DNA from: Phycisphaerae bacterium
Lineage (GTDB): Bacteria; Planctomycetota; Phycisphaerae; UBA1845
Length of the DNA: 64,000 nt
Assembly (NCBI GenBank): GCA_029260075.1
Contig: JAJDDY010000023.1
Coordinates: forward strand, 274,083-338,082
Direction of reading: 5' to 3'
In this document: positions 34,209 to 43,700 of the stretch, piece after piece
Numbering within the stretch: position 1 is the first letter of the stretch
How the letters are laid out: every line of letters starts with the position of its first letter
Notes under the pieces: generated by a model
The model's input: the letters and a program-made list of their open reading frames with translations, nothing else
The model's database searches: none
What the model was told of the DNA's origin: nothing
Program-made: the position numbers and the translations under genes

Positions 34209-34452
34209 AGTTGTCTTGCGGTACGACATCCACCTTACGGCCGCGAAACCGAACGACGCCGTCGGATAGGGCGAACAGTGTGTCGTCACGAGCCCGACCG
34301 ACGTTGTGGCCCGGAAGATGCGGCGTACCGACCTGCCGAACGAGAATGGTCCCGGTTCGGACAACCTGCCCGGCGTAACGCTTGACGCCGCGGTATTGTG
34401 GGTTGCTATCGCGTCCGTTGCGGGACGACCCCTGTCCTTTTTTATGTGCCAT
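34207..34452 (-). CDS. rpmA: 50S ribosomal protein L27 (bL27)
   Basis: 81 residues from [20 protein letters not shown], which needs no N-terminal processing. Family pattern: [39 protein letters not shown] and [19 protein letters not shown] precedes the ATG by nine bases. The usual partner rplU (bL21) is not upstream; a secreted-protein gene is there instead. Downstream is obg, as is typical. The TAA stop coincides with the end of a MITE-like element. Confidence 0.95.
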   Translation of the reverse strand: MAHKKGQGSSRNGRDSNPQYRGVKRYAGQVVRTGTILVRQVGTPHLPGHNVGRARDDTLFALSDGVVRFRGRKVDVVPQDN

Positions 34453-34544
34453 GATCAACTACTCCATCAACAAAACTTCCCGACGGGTTTCCGCCGGTGA
34501 CGACCCCAGGTTGCTTTCCCGCGTCGTGTATTTTGGGCAATCTA

Positions 34545-35180
34545 CTAACGCATCACCCATGCTTTGGATCGGCGAAGCGGCGCACTTCGCGCTCGTGTTT
34601 CCGGATCGCCCGGGAGATCGTACCGAATCTCCAGGGTCTCACGCTTCATAAAGGCGCGTATGTTTTCCGGTGACTCCGGACGATCCGAACGAAAAATCGG
34701 GTTGGGCATACGCTCGACAAGTCCGGAGAACCCACTCGCGAAGATCGTGAACGAGTTCGCCTGAACATCAAAATCTCGAAACGCCACCATGGTCGTGCGG
34801 CTGTTCGCTTGTCCTTGCAACAACATGCCGAACGCTTTGTTCGGTTCGGTGAGGAACGGAATCTCTTTGCGATGACGGGCCATGATGGCGTCGTACACAG
34901 ACGGGCTGATCGCATCACCACCACGAACGACGGCGAGCGTATCGGGCACGAGCCGAAACGACGAGAAGAAATGTCGGTCTCTACCCGTGTTGTTGATCAC
35001 CTCGTAAATCACATACCAGTACGTGGTTTCTGACTTGTCGCCGGGAAGTCGCAACCTGATTCGCTCGGGGTCATGAATGCGCACGTCGAACCGCCAGTCG
35101 TTGCGTTGAGGTGCCCCCCAAACCGACAGCGCGCTCCCGCCCAAGAGTGCGGCCACAATGTACATTTTCCCGGTACGCAT
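34545..35180 (-). CDS. Secreted protein of unknown function
   Basis: 211 residues from Met 35180. Signal peptide: [20 protein letters not shown] then WGA. The mature chain has many Tyr/Arg beta-strand-like segments ([57 protein letters not shown]) with no catalytic motif that I recognise. GGGGG lies just upstream of the ATG. It stands directly before rpmA on the same strand, a position where rplU would be expected. Confidence 0.65.
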   Translation of the reverse strand: MRTGKMYIVAALLGGSALSVWGAPQRNDWRFDVRIHDPERIRLRLPGDKSETTYWYVIYEVINNTGRDRHFFSSFRLVPDTLAVVRGGDAISPSVYDAIMARHRKEIPFLTEPNKAFGMLLQGQANSRTTMVAFRDFDVQANSFTIFASGFSGLVERMPNPIFRSDRPESPENIRAFMKRETLEIRYDLPGDPETRARSAPLRRSKAWVMR

Positions 35181-35260
35181 AGACCCCCATCGTACCGCAC
35201 GCCGCACACGTGTCAAATTCTTCTGCGCAGCGTCGCGCCTCGCGCTTGAGTGTCCGAATT

Positions 35261-35725
35261 CTACCAAACCTCTTCACAGAGAAGGTACTCGGTCATCGTC
35301 ATACCCAGCGTTTTGTACGCCTCGATCGCCCTCGTATTGGTGTTGTGTACATAGAGACGCAGCCCGCGGACGTCGGACCGTTCCTGCGCCAGGTCGCGGA
35401 TATGGGCGTAGAGCGAGCGGAAGACGCCGCGTCGGCGGAAGTCGGGGTGAACGTAGACGCTTTGAATCCACCAGAAGTAGCCATTCCGCCAATCGCTCCA
35501 TTCGGTGGTGATCATGGTTTGCCCGGCCACAGCGGCACCGATCATGCCCAAGAAATAAAGCGACCGTTCCGGATCCCGGAGTGCTCCAGCGACACCGGAC
35601 GAAATGACGTCGTCAGAGAGCGTCTTGCCCTCCGTCTCCTCGGCCATAGCCTTGTTGAACGCTGCGACCGTGTCTGCGTCGGTGGCCGTAGCGAGGCGAA
35701 TGATGATGTCTGATTGTTTTGGCAT
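35261..35725 (-). CDS. GNAT-family N-acetyltransferase
   Basis: 154 residues. The acetyl-CoA-binding motif A is VYVHPDFRRRGVFRSLYAHI (R-R-x-G-V-x-x-x-L), and the C-terminal NTNTRAIEAYKTLGMTMTEY is motif B. The N-terminus (IIIRLATATDADTVAAFN) is typical of GNATs. AAGGA precedes the ATG. The substrate (amine, antibiotic or peptide) cannot be inferred. Its 3' end is near the start of the secreted-protein gene on the same strand. Confidence 0.9.
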   Translation of the reverse strand: MPKQSDIIIRLATATDADTVAAFNKAMAEETEGKTLSDDVISSGVAGALRDPERSLYFLGMIGAAVAGQTMITTEWSDWRNGYFWWIQSVYVHPDFRRRGVFRSLYAHIRDLAQERSDVRGLRLYVHNTNTRAIEAYKTLGMTMTEYLLCEEVW

Positions 35726-36331
35726 GGCAGTGGGTTTCCTTCAGCAATCGCCGGGCAACGCCAGCGGTTGAGACTCAATCGAATAACCGTACGGCGAACC
35801 GCGGGACGCCACAATGTCTTGGTGGTGCGAGCGCGTCCGCAGGGGCGTATGACAGAATCGGCGGTCATTTATCAGAGCATAGGGCGCAAGCCCTGTGACC
35901 GGTCTGGTATCGAAGCAGCGCTGTACTCGCTCGTATCATGTCTGTGGGCTTGCGCCCGCAGCTCTGACAGGGCGTGCCGCCTTCAAGCATTGTTGTACGA
36001 CCCGCCCAATCTGTCACACACCCCGTCCGCAGTGGCTCCCGGCGCGGACGAATCGTTCGGGATCGCTGTCAATTTGGCACGCAGAGGAACCGCGCGGGCG
36101 GCCGCCTGCCAAGCTGGCAGCGCGAAGCGAGATGCCCGCCGTCTATGCTCTGGTCGTAAGTGTATTGTTCGCAGCACGTTAGCAATAGTCCAGGTATTAA
36201 CCGATCATGGTCCAGCATGTGCATAGTGACCCACTGTCTACAGGTGCGCTGCGCCGATCGCGCAGGCCCCGTAGAACGAACTTGGAAAGAATAGACGCTT
36301 CCAACCCCAACGCGCAGAGGAGACTGATGAT
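35726..36331. other. Intergenic region upstream of groEL1, containing a 172-bp repeat
   Basis: About 600 bases between the GNAT gene and groEL1. It contains the 172-bp repeat described separately. I looked for a CIRCE operator (TTAGCACTC-N9-GAGTGCTAA) and saw none. GGAG lies nine bases before the groEL1 ATG. No clear promoter pair was identified. Confidence 0.5.
35849..36020 (+). repeat. 172-bp dispersed repeat (copy 1)
   Basis: Starts ATGACAGAATCGGCGGTC and ends TCTGTCACACA. A second copy at 53043-53214 matches at about 160 of 172 positions by eye, without gaps. It contains GGGCGCAAGCCC and the inverse GGGCTTGCGCCC, and TCAGAGC and GCTCTGA, so it can fold into a long hairpin. Differences between copies mostly change the residue in the open frame that spans it, so it is not a protein-coding repeat. 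Confidence 0.8.
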
Positions 36332-37960
36332 ATGGCGGTGAAGCAATTGGCCTACGAGCAAGACGCCCGACAGGCCCTATGGAATGGTGTGGAGAAGCTG
36401 GCCAGGGCGGTCAAATCAACGCTTGGCCCTCGCGGACGCAACGCTGTGCTCGACAAGGGCTGGGGCGGACCGACCGTGACCAAGGACGGCGTTTCGGTCG
36501 CTGAGGAAATCGAACTCTCCGACAAGTACGAGAACATGGGCGCCCAGCTCGTCAAGGAAGCCGCCAGCAAGACCAGTGAGGTGGCTGGTGACGGCACGAC
36601 TACGGCGACGGTGCTGGCTGAGGCCATGTTCAAGGGTGGCCTGAAGAACATCGCCGCCGGCGCTGACGCCTTCGCCCTGTGTCGCGGCATCGACAAGGCC
36701 GTCGCGAAAGTGGTCGAGGGTCTGGGTGGTTTGTCTCGGTCGGTCAAGAAGAACAAGTCTGACATCGTGAACGTCGCTCGGATTTCAGCCAACAACGACT
36801 CGGTCATCGGCAAGTTGCTGGCTGACTGCTTTGAGAAAGTCGGCAACGACGGCGTGATCACGGTCGAGGAAGGCAAGACCTCGGACACCACGATCGACGT
36901 GGTTGAGGGTATGCAGTTCGATCGCGGATTCCTCTCGCCTCATTTCGTGACCGACCAGGACGGAATGGAGTGCTCGTTCGATAAGGCGTTCGTCCTGATC
37001 TGCGAAGACAAGATCAGCAGCGTGCCCAAGCTCGTTCCGATCCTGGAAAAGGTTTCCAAAGCCAAGCGCAAGCTGCTCATTATCGCCGAAGACGTCGAAG
37101 GTGAAGCGCTGGCGACGCTCGTCGTCAACAAGATGCGGGGCATCGTCGACGTGTGTGCAGTCAAGGCGCCCGGCTATGGCGACCGTCGCAAGGCCATGCT
37201 TGGTGACATTGCGGTGTTGACCGGTGGTACGGCGGTGATGAAAGATCTCGGTCTCGACCTGGAGAAGCTGTCCATCAGCGATCTTGGTCAGGCGAAGAAA
37301 GTTCGAGTCGATGCGAACAACACCACGATCATCGAAGGGGCGGGCTCCACGGCGGAGCTGACCGCGCGAATCAAGCAGATCGCCGCCGAGATCGACGCGA
37401 CGACGTCGGACTACGATCGCGAGAAGCTCGAGGAGCGTCGCGCCAAGTTGGTTGGTGGAGTCGCTCGAATCAATGTCGGCGCCGCCACTGAGACCGAATT
37501 GAAAGAAAAGAAGTCCCGCATCGAAGACGCCTTGCACGCCACGCGTGCCGCGATCGAAGAGGGTATCGTTCCTGGCGGCGGCGTAGCGCTTATTCGCTGT
37601 GCCAGCGCCATCGACGGTATGCAGTTGAGCGGCGACGAGAAGACCGGCGCGGAAATTGTTCGCGAGGCTCTTGCGGCTCCGATGAAGCAGATCGCAGCGA
37701 ATGCCGGCGTCAACCCCGGCGTCGTCCTGCACAAGGTTGGTTCGAAGCCAGGTGCGTTCGGGTTCAACGCGGACACCGGTGAGTACACCGACCTGGTTGA
37801 GGATGGCGTGATCGATCCGACCAAAGTGGTTCGTTGTGCCCTCGAAAACGCCAGCAGTGTCGCACGTATCCTGCTCAGCACCGAGGTGTGCATCTCCGAA
37901 AAACCGGCCGATGACGGTGGCGACGATGGTGTGGGCATGGGCGAGGACATGGATTACTAG
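36332..37960 (+). CDS. groEL: Chaperonin GroEL (copy 1)
   Basis: 542 residues. The double-ring ATP-driven chaperonin: [30 protein letters not shown] (nucleotide-binding Asp), [53 protein letters not shown] (catalytic Asp region) and [12 protein letters not shown]. Unlike E. coli GroEL it has no Gly-Gly-Met tail; it ends [14 protein letters not shown], an acidic tail. GGAG precedes the ATG by nine bases. It lies upstream of groES and a second groEL. Sequences of the two copies differ widely, so this is an old duplication. Confidence 0.96.
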   Translation: MAVKQLAYEQDARQALWNGVEKLARAVKSTLGPRGRNAVLDKGWGGPTVTKDGVSVAEEIELSDKYENMGAQLVKEAASKTSEVAGDGTTTATVLAEAMFKGGLKNIAAGADAFALCRGIDKAVAKVVEGLGGLSRSVKKNKSDIVNVARISANNDSVIGKLLADCFEKVGNDGVITVEEGKTSDTTIDVVEGMQFDRGFLSPHFVTDQDGMECSFDKAFVLICEDKISSVPKLVPILEKVSKAKRKLLIIAEDVEGEALATLVVNKMRGIVDVCAVKAPGYGDRRKAMLGDIAVLTGGTAVMKDLGLDLEKLSISDLGQAKKVRVDANNTTIIEGAGSTAELTARIKQIAAEIDATTSDYDREKLEERRAKLVGGVARINVGAATETELKEKKSRIEDALHATRAAIEEGIVPGGGVALIRCASAIDGMQLSGDEKTGAEIVREALAAPMKQIAANAGVNPGVVLHKVGSKPGAFGFNADTGEYTDLVEDGVIDPTKVVRCALENASSVARILLSTEVCISEKPADDGGDDGVGMGEDMDY

Positions 37961-38089
37961 ACCCTTTGGACGAACCGCCGCCGGACCACACTGTGCTGTG
38001 GTCGCAAGCGGGGCTCTCCGAGGTTTCTGATGAAAACGATGACCCGCTCCTTGATCGGGCGGCGTTCACAATTACGGAGCTAGAAGACA

Positions 38090-38410
38090 ATGGCAACGGC
38101 TACAGCATCCAAGAAGAAGATTAAGTTTCGACCGACCGACGATCGCGTTCTTGTAGACCCGCTTGAGGGTGACGAGAAGACGGTCGGGGGCATTATCCTA
38201 CCCGACTCAGCGAGGGAAAAACCCCAGCGTGGCGTGATTATTGCCGCCGGACCGGGCAAGCTGCTGGACAGCGGAAGTCGGGGTGAGATGGGCGTGTCCG
38301 TGGGCGATCACGTGTTTTACGGCAAGTACGCGGGTACGGAAGTGGAATTCGACACGGAGACGTACGTCGTTCTCCGAGAAACCGACATTTTGGCCGTTGT
38401 GGACAAGTAA
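38090..38410 (+). CDS. groES: Co-chaperonin GroES
   Basis: 106 residues. The lid of the GroEL chamber: FRPTDDRVLVDPLEGDEKTV, the mobile loop region TVGGIILPDSAREKPQ, RGVIIAAGPGKLLD and SVGDHVFYGKYAGTEVE. The N-terminus has an extra basic stretch (ATASKKKIK). GGAG lies ten bases before the ATG. It sits between two groEL genes. Confidence 0.96.
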   Translation: MATATASKKKIKFRPTDDRVLVDPLEGDEKTVGGIILPDSAREKPQRGVIIAAGPGKLLDSGSRGEMGVSVGDHVFYGKYAGTEVEFDTETYVVLRETDILAVVDK

Positions 38411-38442
38411 GCCGAATTCAAGACGACAAGGAGTAGTTGGCC

Positions 38443-40053
38443 ATGGCCAAGCAAATGATGTATTCGCAGGACGCACGGCAGGAGATCCTCGAGGGTCTCA
38501 CCAAACTCGCCAAAGCGGTCAAGACCACGATGGGTCCGACGGGGCGTAACGTCCTCCTGCAGAAGTCGTTCGGCGCGCCACGCGTGACCAAGGACGGCGT
38601 CAGCGTCAGCAAGGAAGTTGAGCTGGCACAACCTTTTGAAAACATGGGCGCCAAGCTCATCAACCAAGTGGCTTCGAAAACCAGCGACGAAGTCGGCGAC
38701 GGTACGACCGCCGCCACCGTCTTGGCTGAAGCGATCTTCCGCGAAGGGTTCAAGGCCGTGTCCGCCGGCGCCAATTCGATGGCCGTCAAGCGCGGAATCG
38801 ATCTGGCTGTTGCGGCGGCGGTTGATGCCATCGAAAAACTTTCGACCAAGGTGCGATCGAACGACGATCTCGCCAGGGTGGCAACGATTTCCGCCAACGG
38901 CGACGAAGAAATCGGCAAGCTGCTCGCGGCGGCGCTGGACGATGTCGGTACCGAAGGCGTCGTCGAGGTCGAAGAGGGTCAGTCGCTGGAGACGGAGAAA
39001 GAAGTTGTCGACGGCATGCAGTTCGACAAGGGCTTCCTGTCGCCATACTTCATGACCGACCCGGGTTCGTTGGAGTGCGTCCTCAGCGACGCAGCCATCC
39101 TGGTCTACGAAAAGAAGATTTCGAATCTTCGCGAGTTTCTTCCGGTGCTCGAGAGCGTCTCCGCCAGCGGGCGGGCGTTGCTCGTTATCGCGGAGGATGT
39201 CGACGGCGAAGCCTTGGCGGGCCTGGTCGTCAACAAGATTCGCGGCACGCTCAAGATATGTGCCGTCAAGGCTCCTGGCTTCGGTGATCGACGCAAGGCC
39301 CTGCTTGGCGATATTGCCACGCTTACGGGCGCTACGCTCGTCAGCGAAGACCTTGGCATGAAGATCGAGAACATCACGCTCAAGGAAATGGGCACCGCAA
39401 AGAAGATTGTGGTGACGAAGGACGCGACGACGGTCATCGAAGGCGCCGGCAAGAAGTCGGCCATCAAGTCCCGCTGCGATCAGATTCGCAGTCAGATCGA
39501 GGCCACGACCAGCGACTACGACCGCGAGAAGCTTCAAGAGCGACTCGCGAAGTTGACCGGTGGTGTCGCGGTTATTCGCGTGGGTGGGGCCACGGAGATT
39601 GAGGTCAAAGAACGAAAAGATCTCGTCGACGATGCGTTCAACGCCACTAAGGCGGCTGCTGAAGAGGGTATCGTTCCCGGCGGCGGCGTAGCTTTCCTGC
39701 GATCCATTGAAGCCGCATCCGGCGCGCGAAGCAAGGCCCGTGGCGACGAGAAGCTAGGCGTCGACGTTGTGGTTGCTGCCCTTCGCGCCCCGACCCGCCA
39801 GATCGTCGCCAATGGCGGTCGTGAGGGTGAAGTTGTCGTGGAACAAATCCTCGAAAAGCGTGGAAACTATGGGTTCGACGCACGCAAGGGTGAGTTCTGC
39901 GACATGCTCAAGGCTGGGATCATCGATCCCGCGAAGGTCTCCCGCGTAGCGCTGCAAAGTGCGGCGAGTGTGTCTGGACTGATGCTAACGACGGAGTTGC
40001 TCGTGACAGACTTGAAGGATGAGTCGAAGATCATCCCGCACGCTGTCCGATAG
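38443..40053 (+). CDS. groEL2: Chaperonin GroEL (copy 2)
   Basis: 536 residues from [16 protein letters not shown]. Motifs as in Gro[82 protein letters not shown]. It ends [17 protein letters not shown], lacking both the GGM tail and the acidic tail of copy 1, so the chamber floor would differ. AAGGAG precedes the ATG by nine bases. Followed by a strong terminator and then dnaJ. Confidence 0.96.
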   Translation: MAKQMMYSQDARQEILEGLTKLAKAVKTTMGPTGRNVLLQKSFGAPRVTKDGVSVSKEVELAQPFENMGAKLINQVASKTSDEVGDGTTAATVLAEAIFREGFKAVSAGANSMAVKRGIDLAVAAAVDAIEKLSTKVRSNDDLARVATISANGDEEIGKLLAAALDDVGTEGVVEVEEGQSLETEKEVVDGMQFDKGFLSPYFMTDPGSLECVLSDAAILVYEKKISNLREFLPVLESVSASGRALLVIAEDVDGEALAGLVVNKIRGTLKICAVKAPGFGDRRKALLGDIATLTGATLVSEDLGMKIENITLKEMGTAKKIVVTKDATTVIEGAGKKSAIKSRCDQIRSQIEATTSDYDREKLQERLAKLTGGVAVIRVGGATEIEVKERKDLVDDAFNATKAAAEEGIVPGGGVAFLRSIEAASGARSKARGDEKLGVDVVVAALRAPTRQIVANGGREGEVVVEQILEKRGNYGFDARKGEFCDMLKAGIIDPAKVSRVALQSAASVSGLMLTTELLVTDLKDESKIIPHAVR

Positions 40054-40080
40054 ACCACGTAGTTTTTGATAACTCTGGCG

Positions 40081-40114
40081 AAGGGCGGACTGCCAGGTCC
40101 GCCCTTTGTGTTTT
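40081..40114 (+). terminator. Intrinsic terminator after groEL2
   Basis: AAGGGCGGAC and GTCCGCCCTT pair perfectly over ten bases around a TGCCAG loop, followed by TGTGTTTT. It closes the groEL1-groES-groEL2 unit, so dnaJ downstream probably has its own promoter or depends on read-through. Confidence 0.85.
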
Positions 40115-40283
40115 GGGCCGTTTCGGTCTCCTCGTTGGCGTACCGCTGCGGTTGAGCAGTGTACGTCCGGCGGGACATCCGCACTGCTTGTAAGCGGTGG
40201 CACACATCGGGTGCCGCACGATTCGCGCGTTCCGAGAAACTCGCAGAATCCGGTCGCGCGGGACACCGGTTGAGGTGACGAAC

Positions 40284-41414
40284 TTGTCGGCAGCCAAACG
40301 CGACTACTACGACGTTCTTGGGCTTGCTCGCGATGCCACCGCTGAGCAGATCAAGAAGGCCTATCGCAAGCTGGCGCACAAATTTCATCCGGACAGAAAC
40401 GGCGACTCCGGGGCCGAGACGAAGTTCAAAGAGGCGGCGGAGGCCTATGAGGTGCTGTCCGACGTCGAGAAGAAGCAGCAGTTTGACCAGTTCGGCCACG
40501 CGGGACTTCGCGGGGCCGGCATCCATGACTATTCCAACATGGGTGCGTCCGACATTTTCTCGATGTTCAACGACATCTTCGGGTCCACCTTTGGCGGTGG
40601 TCGTCGGCGCAGCCAGCGCGGCGCCGACTTGCAAACCCAGATCGAAGTGACGCTCGCTGAAGTGCTCGAAGGCACTGAGCGGACGATCGATTATACGACG
40701 CAGGATCTTTGTGATCCGTGCGGGGGCACCGGCGCTGCGCCGGGCTCCAAGCGAAAAACGTGCGCCACGTGTGGCGGATACGGTCAAGTTGAGCAGACCG
40801 GTGGGCTCGGTGCGTTGCTCGGGCGCGTGATCACTACGTGTCCTGCCTGTCGAGGGCGAGGCTCGTCGATCAGTACGCCGTGTCGTCCGTGCCGTGGAAC
40901 CGGTCGCGCGGCAAAGAATCGATCCGTGCTCGCGCGGATACCAGCAGGGATCCATGACGGGCAAGCTATCCGCCTGCGCGGCGAGGGTGAGCCCGGACCC
41001 GACGGAGCGGAACGCGGCGACTTACACTGCTACGTTCGTGTGGCTGCCCACCCGTTCTTGGAGCGTCAGGACAACGACCTCGTGTGTCGAATGCCCATCG
41101 GTTTCACGCAGGCGTCGCTCGGGGCGAATGTCGAGGTGCCCACGCTAACGGGCAAGGCGCAGTTGACGATTCCGCGCGGAACCCAGCACGGACAGGTGTT
41201 GCGTTTGGCCGGGCTGGGTGTGCCCGATCTGCGAACCGGACGGCGAGGCGACGAACTCGTTTTGGTACTCATCGAAATTCCACGCAAGATGAACAAGCAT
41301 CAGGAATCCATACTCCGCCAGTTTGCAGAAACGGAGGACAAATCGGTGTTGCCGGAATCGAAGGGATTCTTCGACAAGGTGGTGGAGTACATCGCCGGCG
41401 GCGATCGGGATTGA
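40284..41414 (+). CDS. dnaJ: Chaperone DnaJ
   Basis: 376 residues from a TTG start, giving MSAAKRDYYDVLGLARDATA, an exact J-domain beginning; GAGG lies eight bases upstream. The ATG at 40197 would add 29 residues with no homology. The HPD motif is in HKFHPDRNGD. A Gly-rich region (GGGRRRSQRG) follows, then four zinc-finger repeats CDPCGGTG, CATCGGYG, CPACRGRG and CRPCRGTG, then two substrate-binding domains (IPAGIHDGQAIRLRGEGEPG; IPRGTQHGQVLRLAGLG). A class A J-protein that stimulates DnaK; dnaK is not in the window. Next gene is grpE. Confidence 0.95.
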   Translation: MSAAKRDYYDVLGLARDATAEQIKKAYRKLAHKFHPDRNGDSGAETKFKEAAEAYEVLSDVEKKQQFDQFGHAGLRGAGIHDYSNMGASDIFSMFNDIFGSTFGGGRRRSQRGADLQTQIEVTLAEVLEGTERTIDYTTQDLCDPCGGTGAAPGSKRKTCATCGGYGQVEQTGGLGALLGRVITTCPACRGRGSSISTPCRPCRGTGRAAKNRSVLARIPAGIHDGQAIRLRGEGEPGPDGAERGDLHCYVRVAAHPFLERQDNDLVCRMPIGFTQASLGANVEVPTLTGKAQLTIPRGTQHGQVLRLAGLGVPDLRTGRRGDELVLVLIEIPRKMNKHQESILRQFAETEDKSVLPESKGFFDKVVEYIAGGDRD

Positions 41415-41433
41415 GGGCGGTAGGGTCGCAATC

Positions 41434-42114
41434 ATGAAGAGAACCAAGACCAACAAGAAGTCGCAAGCGGACACGCACGTCGATCCATTGGATGCGACCG
41501 CGTCTACAGGCAAGGCGGAGGATCAAGCCGTCGCTGAAGGCTGCGCAGCAGTCGCTTCGACCGACGTCGACACGGATTCCAAGACACCGGAGACCGTCGA
41601 AGAACTACGAGACCGGATCGCCAAGCTCGAGGACAACCTCCTTCGGGTTCGGGCCGACTACCAGAATGCACAACGCCGCGCCGCCGCTGAACGAACCGAA
41701 TCGATCCGCTACGCCAACGCCGACTTGATGAAGTCGCTACTCGGTGTAATCGATGATTTCGATCGCACCCTTGTGGCTGCCGATTCGTCGGAACACTTGG
41801 AGGCCGTGGTGGACGGCGTTCGACTTGTTCATCAAAACCTTGTCACAGCGCTAACGTCGTTTGGCCTTAAACCCGTCGACGCTTTGGGTACGCCGTTCGA
41901 CCCGACCGTTCATGAAGCGCTCATGCAGCGGCCATCGGCGGAGCACGAGTCCGGGCAGGTGATCGAAGAAGTGGCCCGAGGGTATCACCTGTGGGATCGC
42001 GTATTGCGACCCGCGAAGGTGATCGTCTCCAAGGCGTCTGATTCTGAAGATGATGCGTCAACGCCGCAGCAAGGTCAGCAAGCGGGACAGACGGCCGACG
42101 GTTCCCAAGGTTAA
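41434..42114 (+). CDS. grpE: Nucleotide exchange factor GrpE
   Basis: 226 residues from MKRTKTNKKSQADTHVDPLD. A long polar N-terminus (about 50 residues) precedes a coiled coil (VEELRDRIAKLEDNLLRVRA, DYQNAQRRAAAERTESIRYA) and the conserved beta domain: MKSLLGVIDDFDRTL, PFDPTVHEALMQRPS and GYHLWDRVLRPAKVIVSKAS. It replaces ADP on DnaK. The Gln-rich tail (TPQQGQQAGQTADGSQG) is unusual. Starts 20 bases after dnaJ. Confidence 0.95.
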   Translation: MKRTKTNKKSQADTHVDPLDATASTGKAEDQAVAEGCAAVASTDVDTDSKTPETVEELRDRIAKLEDNLLRVRADYQNAQRRAAAERTESIRYANADLMKSLLGVIDDFDRTLVAADSSEHLEAVVDGVRLVHQNLVTALTSFGLKPVDALGTPFDPTVHEALMQRPSAEHESGQVIEEVARGYHLWDRVLRPAKVIVSKASDSEDDASTPQQGQQAGQTADGSQG

Positions 42115-42133
42115 TATCGGAGTACCACGCACG

Positions 42134-42487
42134 ATGCCAACGTACGACTACGAATGTACCAAGTGCGGTATCGAGTTCGAAATGTTCCAGCCGATCACCG
42201 AGCCGGCGCGTAAGAAGCTCAAGAAGGACGATCCCAAACCCTGCGACTGCAACGCGCCCGTCACGCGGCGAATCGGAACCGGCGCCGGCATCATCTTCAA
42301 AGGCGCTGGGTTCTATCAAACCGACTACCGCAGCGAAAACTATAAGAAGGACGCCAAGGCCGACAAGGAATCCGGCGTCGACAAGACCAAGTCGGACACC
42401 AAGGGTGAGTCGAAAACCAAGACCGATTCCACTGCGTCGACCACGAAGAAAGAGTCCACGAAGAAGAAGGGCGATCAATCGTCGTGA
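42134..42487 (+). CDS. FmdB-family zinc-ribbon protein
   Basis: 117 residues. MPTYDYECTKCGIEFEMFQP with CxxC, then a second pair in PCDCNAPVTRRIGT, and the family GxGIIFKGAGFYQTDYR motif. FmdB-type proteins are small zinc ribbons of unknown role, sometimes linked to formamidase or amide regulators. The C-terminal 45 residues are a Lys/Ser/Thr/Asp low-complexity tail (KTKSDTKGESKTKTDSTAST). It lies between grpE and yacG. Confidence 0.85.
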   Translation: MPTYDYECTKCGIEFEMFQPITEPARKKLKKDDPKPCDCNAPVTRRIGTGAGIIFKGAGFYQTDYRSENYKKDAKADKESGVDKTKSDTKGESKTKTDSTASTTKKESTKKKGDQSS

Positions 42488-42498
42488 GGGGGTAGGCC

Positions 42499-42702
42499 GT
42501 GCCACGTTTTGAATGCCCGCTCTGCCAGACGGTTCTTTCGGTGGAACGAAATGAAGATGCGCCGTTCCGTCCCTTTTGCAGCGAACGATGCAAGATGGTC
42601 GACCTCGGCCGATGGCTTGACGGTACATATACCATCAGCGAGTCCACCGCGCCGGACGGTATCGACCCGGACGGGAACGAACTAAACGACCACGCATTGT
42701 AA
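42499..42702 (+). CDS. yacG: YacG-like zinc-ribbon protein (DNA gyrase inhibitor family)
   Basis: 67 residues from a GTG start. CPLC at residues 6-9 and FCSERCKMVDLGRWLDGTYT match YacG, which binds one zinc ion and in E. coli binds and inhibits GyrB. The acidic tail (DGIDPDGNELNDHAL) is typical. Only eleven bases separate it from the preceding gene. Confidence 0.85.
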   Translation: MPRFECPLCQTVLSVERNEDAPFRPFCSERCKMVDLGRWLDGTYTISESTAPDGIDPDGNELNDHAL

Positions 42703-42791
42703 TCGTCGATGTTTGACCCGATGGCCATGCGATCGTAGCTTGTCGCGAGCGTTCGACCCTCCACGGAAAGAACTGACTGACTGGATGTTTA

Positions 42792-43268
42792 ATGCCAAAA
42801 ATCTTGCAAGGACAACTGTTGGCTGAAGGGAAGAAGTTTGCGATCGTCGTAAGCCGATTCAACGACTTCATCACCTCCAAACTGCTCGGCGGCGCGGTGG
42901 ACGCTCTAACGCGCCATGGCTGCGCTGACGACGACATCACCTGTGTGTACGTGCCCGGTGCCTTCGAGTTGCCGTTCATGGCGGAGAAGCTTGCAGACAC
43001 CAGCGCGTTCGATGCGGTGATTTGCCTCGGCTGCGTCATTCGCGGAGAAACCCCGCACTTCGAGTACGTCGCCAGTGAAGCGGCTCGCGGGATCGGGCGC
43101 GTAGGCTGCGAGACAGGCGTGCCAACCACCTTCGGCGTCATCACTGCCGACACGTTGCAGCAAGCGGTCGAGCGTGCGGGCGCCAAAGCAGGCAACAAAG
43201 GCGCCGACGCCGCCCTCAGTGCGATCGAGTTGGCCAACCTCATAGATCAACTCCCCGAGTCTGACTGA
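42792..43268 (+). CDS. ribH: 6,7-dimethyl-8-ribityllumazine synthase
   Basis: 158 residues. Makes lumazine, the precursor of riboflavin, and self-assembles into a pentamer or capsid. Motifs: [55 protein letters not shown] (catalytic His region) and [23 protein letters not shown]. Other rib genes are not in the window. It lies immediately upstream of nusB, an arrangement seen in many bacteria. Confidence 0.95.
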   Translation: MPKILQGQLLAEGKKFAIVVSRFNDFITSKLLGGAVDALTRHGCADDDITCVYVPGAFELPFMAEKLADTSAFDAVICLGCVIRGETPHFEYVASEAARGIGRVGCETGVPTTFGVITADTLQQAVERAGAKAGNKGADAALSAIELANLIDQLPESD

Positions 43269-43274
43269 TCCACC

Positions 43275-43700
43275 ATGCCGATTGACCGTCGCCAAGCTCG
43301 AATACTGGCCATGCAAGCCCTTTGTCAATGGGACGTGCAGAAGGACGATTCCATCGGGACGATGGACGATTTCTTCACGGCGTCGGAGGCGCGCGGTCCG
43401 ATCGCGGAGTACGCCGCATCGTTGGTCCGGTCCTATTGGTTAGACAGTTCAGACATCGACGAGCGAATCGAGCGCACCGGTTCCGGCTGGAGCTTGACAC
43501 GCATGGGACCGGTCGATCGAAACCTCATGCGTGTTGCGCTGGTTGAGATGCTCGGCGGAAGGATTCCACCAAAAGTCGCGCTGACGGAAGCTATTGAAAT
43601 CGGCAAGGTCTATGGCGGTCCGGAAACGCCGGGTTTTGTCAACGGCATCTTGGACGAAGTCTACCGCAGCACGCTGCCCTCGTCGGAGTCTGCTAGCTAA
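43275..43700 (+). CDS. nusB: Transcription antitermination factor NusB
   Basis: 141 residues. All-helical RNA-binding partner of NusE in rRNA antitermination. Typical blocks: RRQARILAMQALCQWD, RMGPVDRNLMRVALVEML and PPKVALTEAIEIGKVYGGPE followed by FVNGILDEVYR. The stop overlaps the ftsY ATG (TAATG), so ribH-nusB-ftsY are coupled. Confidence 0.95.
   Translation: MPIDRRQARILAMQALCQWDVQKDDSIGTMDDFFTASEARGPIAEYAASLVRSYWLDSSDIDERIERTGSGWSLTRMGPVDRNLMRVALVEMLGGRIPPKVALTEAIEIGKVYGGPETPGFVNGILDEVYRSTLPSSESAS

Noticed and set aside
35714..36226. Open frame of 170 codons over the 172-bp repeat upstream of groEL1
   Set aside because: The two copies of the repeat differ mostly by changes that alter residues, and the second copy's frame runs into tdk. 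The open frame is a by-product of the repeat.
38317..39537. Minus-strand open frame of 406 codons opposite groEL2
   Set aside because: Covers the groES 3' end and most of groEL2; composition is that of the reverse of a conserved gene and no family is recognisable. The similar antisense frame at 36785-37732 was rejected for the same reason.
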